Part shown: positions 63,593-64,000 of the stretch, one piece after another
Layout: every line of letters begins with the position of its first letter
Numbering within the stretch: the first letter of the stretch is position 1
Assembly: GCA_017427685.1 (NCBI GenBank)
Contig: JAFRSH010000006.1
Location: 1-64,000 of the forward strand
DNA from: Lachnospiraceae bacterium
GTDB taxonomy: Bacteria; Bacillota; Clostridia; Lachnospirales; Lachnospiraceae
Direction of reading: 5' to 3'
DNA: 64,000 bases
The notes under the pieces: model-generated
Seen by the model: the letters and a program-made list of their open reading frames with translations, nothing else
Database searches by the model: none
What the model was told of the DNA's origin: nothing
Position numbers and translations under genes: made by a program

Positions 63593-64000
63593 TTACAGTC
63601 CTATCTGCGATGCGTAAGGTTCAAAATCACCCTTTGTAAATACCTTTCCGACCTTGATGAACTCGTACTTGATCGCCATGAGATAATGCTTCATGTGCAC
63701 TTCTTTGCCGTCCCCGTCGGCTGCCGCAAGGAATGCGGCGTTCAGGATGCAGTTCTTGATATTACCGCCGGCAAACTCGAATCTCTCGGCGATGAATCTG
63801 AAATCAACATCATCCGCAAGAGGCGTTGTCTTGGGAACCGTAGTCCTCCAAAGCATCTCACGCGTATCCACATCGGGGAACTGGAATTCGACGATGTACT
63901 TCATACGTCTGAAGAACGCAGGGTCGATGTTGTGCTTGTAGTTTGTGGCCAGTACACAGACACCGTCGTACGCTTCCATCTCCTGAAGCAGGAGGGCCGT
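63593..64000 (-). CDS. AAA+ ATPase, C-terminal part (5' end outside window)
   Basis: The frame is open to the right edge, giving about 135 residues. Visible are the tail of helix text ALLLQEMEAYDG, sensor 1 (CVLATNYKHN), the arginine-finger region AFFRRM and the AAA lid (FEFAGGNIKNCILNAAFLAA). The pattern fits classical AAA unfoldase/ATPase proteins (FtsH/Cdc48-like lids). Walker A and B lie beyond the window. It is separated from the GHKL gene by 101 bases with no clear terminator. Confidence 0.82.
   Translation of the reverse strand, partial: TALLLQEMEAYDGVCVLATNYKHNIDPAFFRRMKYIVEFQFPDVDTREMLWRTTVPKTTPLADDVDFRFIAERFEFAGGNIKNCILNAAFLAAADGDGKEVHMKHYLMAIKYEFIKVGKVFTKGDFEPYASQIGL

Overview
The window looks like a chromosomal segment of an anaerobic, fermentative member of the Clostridia (Bacillota). 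The evidence is pyruvate formate-lyase with its activase, a CIRCE/HrcA site, strong AGGAGG ribosome sites with frequent GTG and TTG starts, a fused SecDF followed by RecJ, the pairing of two radical-SAM-related proteins with RNase G, DUF1836 and DUF5721 proteins, and a Clostridia-style Tad locus. I cannot place genus or family from the sequence alone; a gut or rumen lineage is a guess. Almost everything is on the minus strand. Only a DegV-family gene and a tRNA-Thr are on plus, so minus is probably the leading strand.

Layout by coordinate (minus-strand transcription runs right to left). 1-4.3 kb: two secreted proteins, one cut by the window edge and one a beta-helix/Ig/LRR surface protein whose signal peptide is separated from its body by an apparent 1-base frameshift. 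4.3-5.1 kb: an array of inverted repeats next to tRNA-Gly(GCC). 5.2-5.8 kb: a YjfB-like motility protein behind a ~300 nt leader with four near-identical Shine-Dalgarno repeats. 6-13.5 kb: two EAL proteins of c-di-GMP signalling with degenerate GGDEF domains, separated by a clostripain-like lipoprotein and a small lipoprotein. 13.7-16.5 kb: PIN/NYN-like protein, endonuclease IV, DHH phosphoesterase. 16.6-19.6 kb: pflB-pflA. 20-21.3 kb: CheX-like protein plus CheY-like regulator. 21.3-25.2 kb: TIGR03960 radical SAM, DUF2344 protein, RNase G. 25.3-31.2 kb: zinc-ribbon membrane protein, large Big_2 surface protein, DUF1836 protein and a small membrane protein. 31.4-41.7 kb: PcrA helicase, uracil permease, MetY, GalM, RecJ, SecDF. 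42-51.1 kb: DegV (plus strand) and an eleven-gene Tad-type pilus or secretion locus. 51.3-57.2 kb: AsnA, CYTH protein, membrane protein, tRNA-Thr, a PAS-receiver protein with a degenerate H-box, and HtpG under a CIRCE element. 57.3-64 kb: DUF5721 protein, a GH13 protein lacking its catalytic residues, an ABC-F ATPase, an SH3 protein, a GHKL-ATPase membrane protein and the C-terminal end of an AAA ATPase.

Functional themes are surface display and attachment (Tad, Big_2, beta-helix proteins, lipoproteins), c-di-GMP and chemotaxis-type signalling, anaerobic pyruvate metabolism, and housekeeping DNA, RNA and protein quality control. The least explained features are the multi-Shine-Dalgarno leader at 5.5-5.8 kb, the tRNA-adjacent hairpin array at 4.54-4.91 kb, a second hairpin string inside the Tad locus, a 135 bp rod-like inverted repeat at 61.5 kb, and several proteins that keep a fold but have lost catalytic residues.
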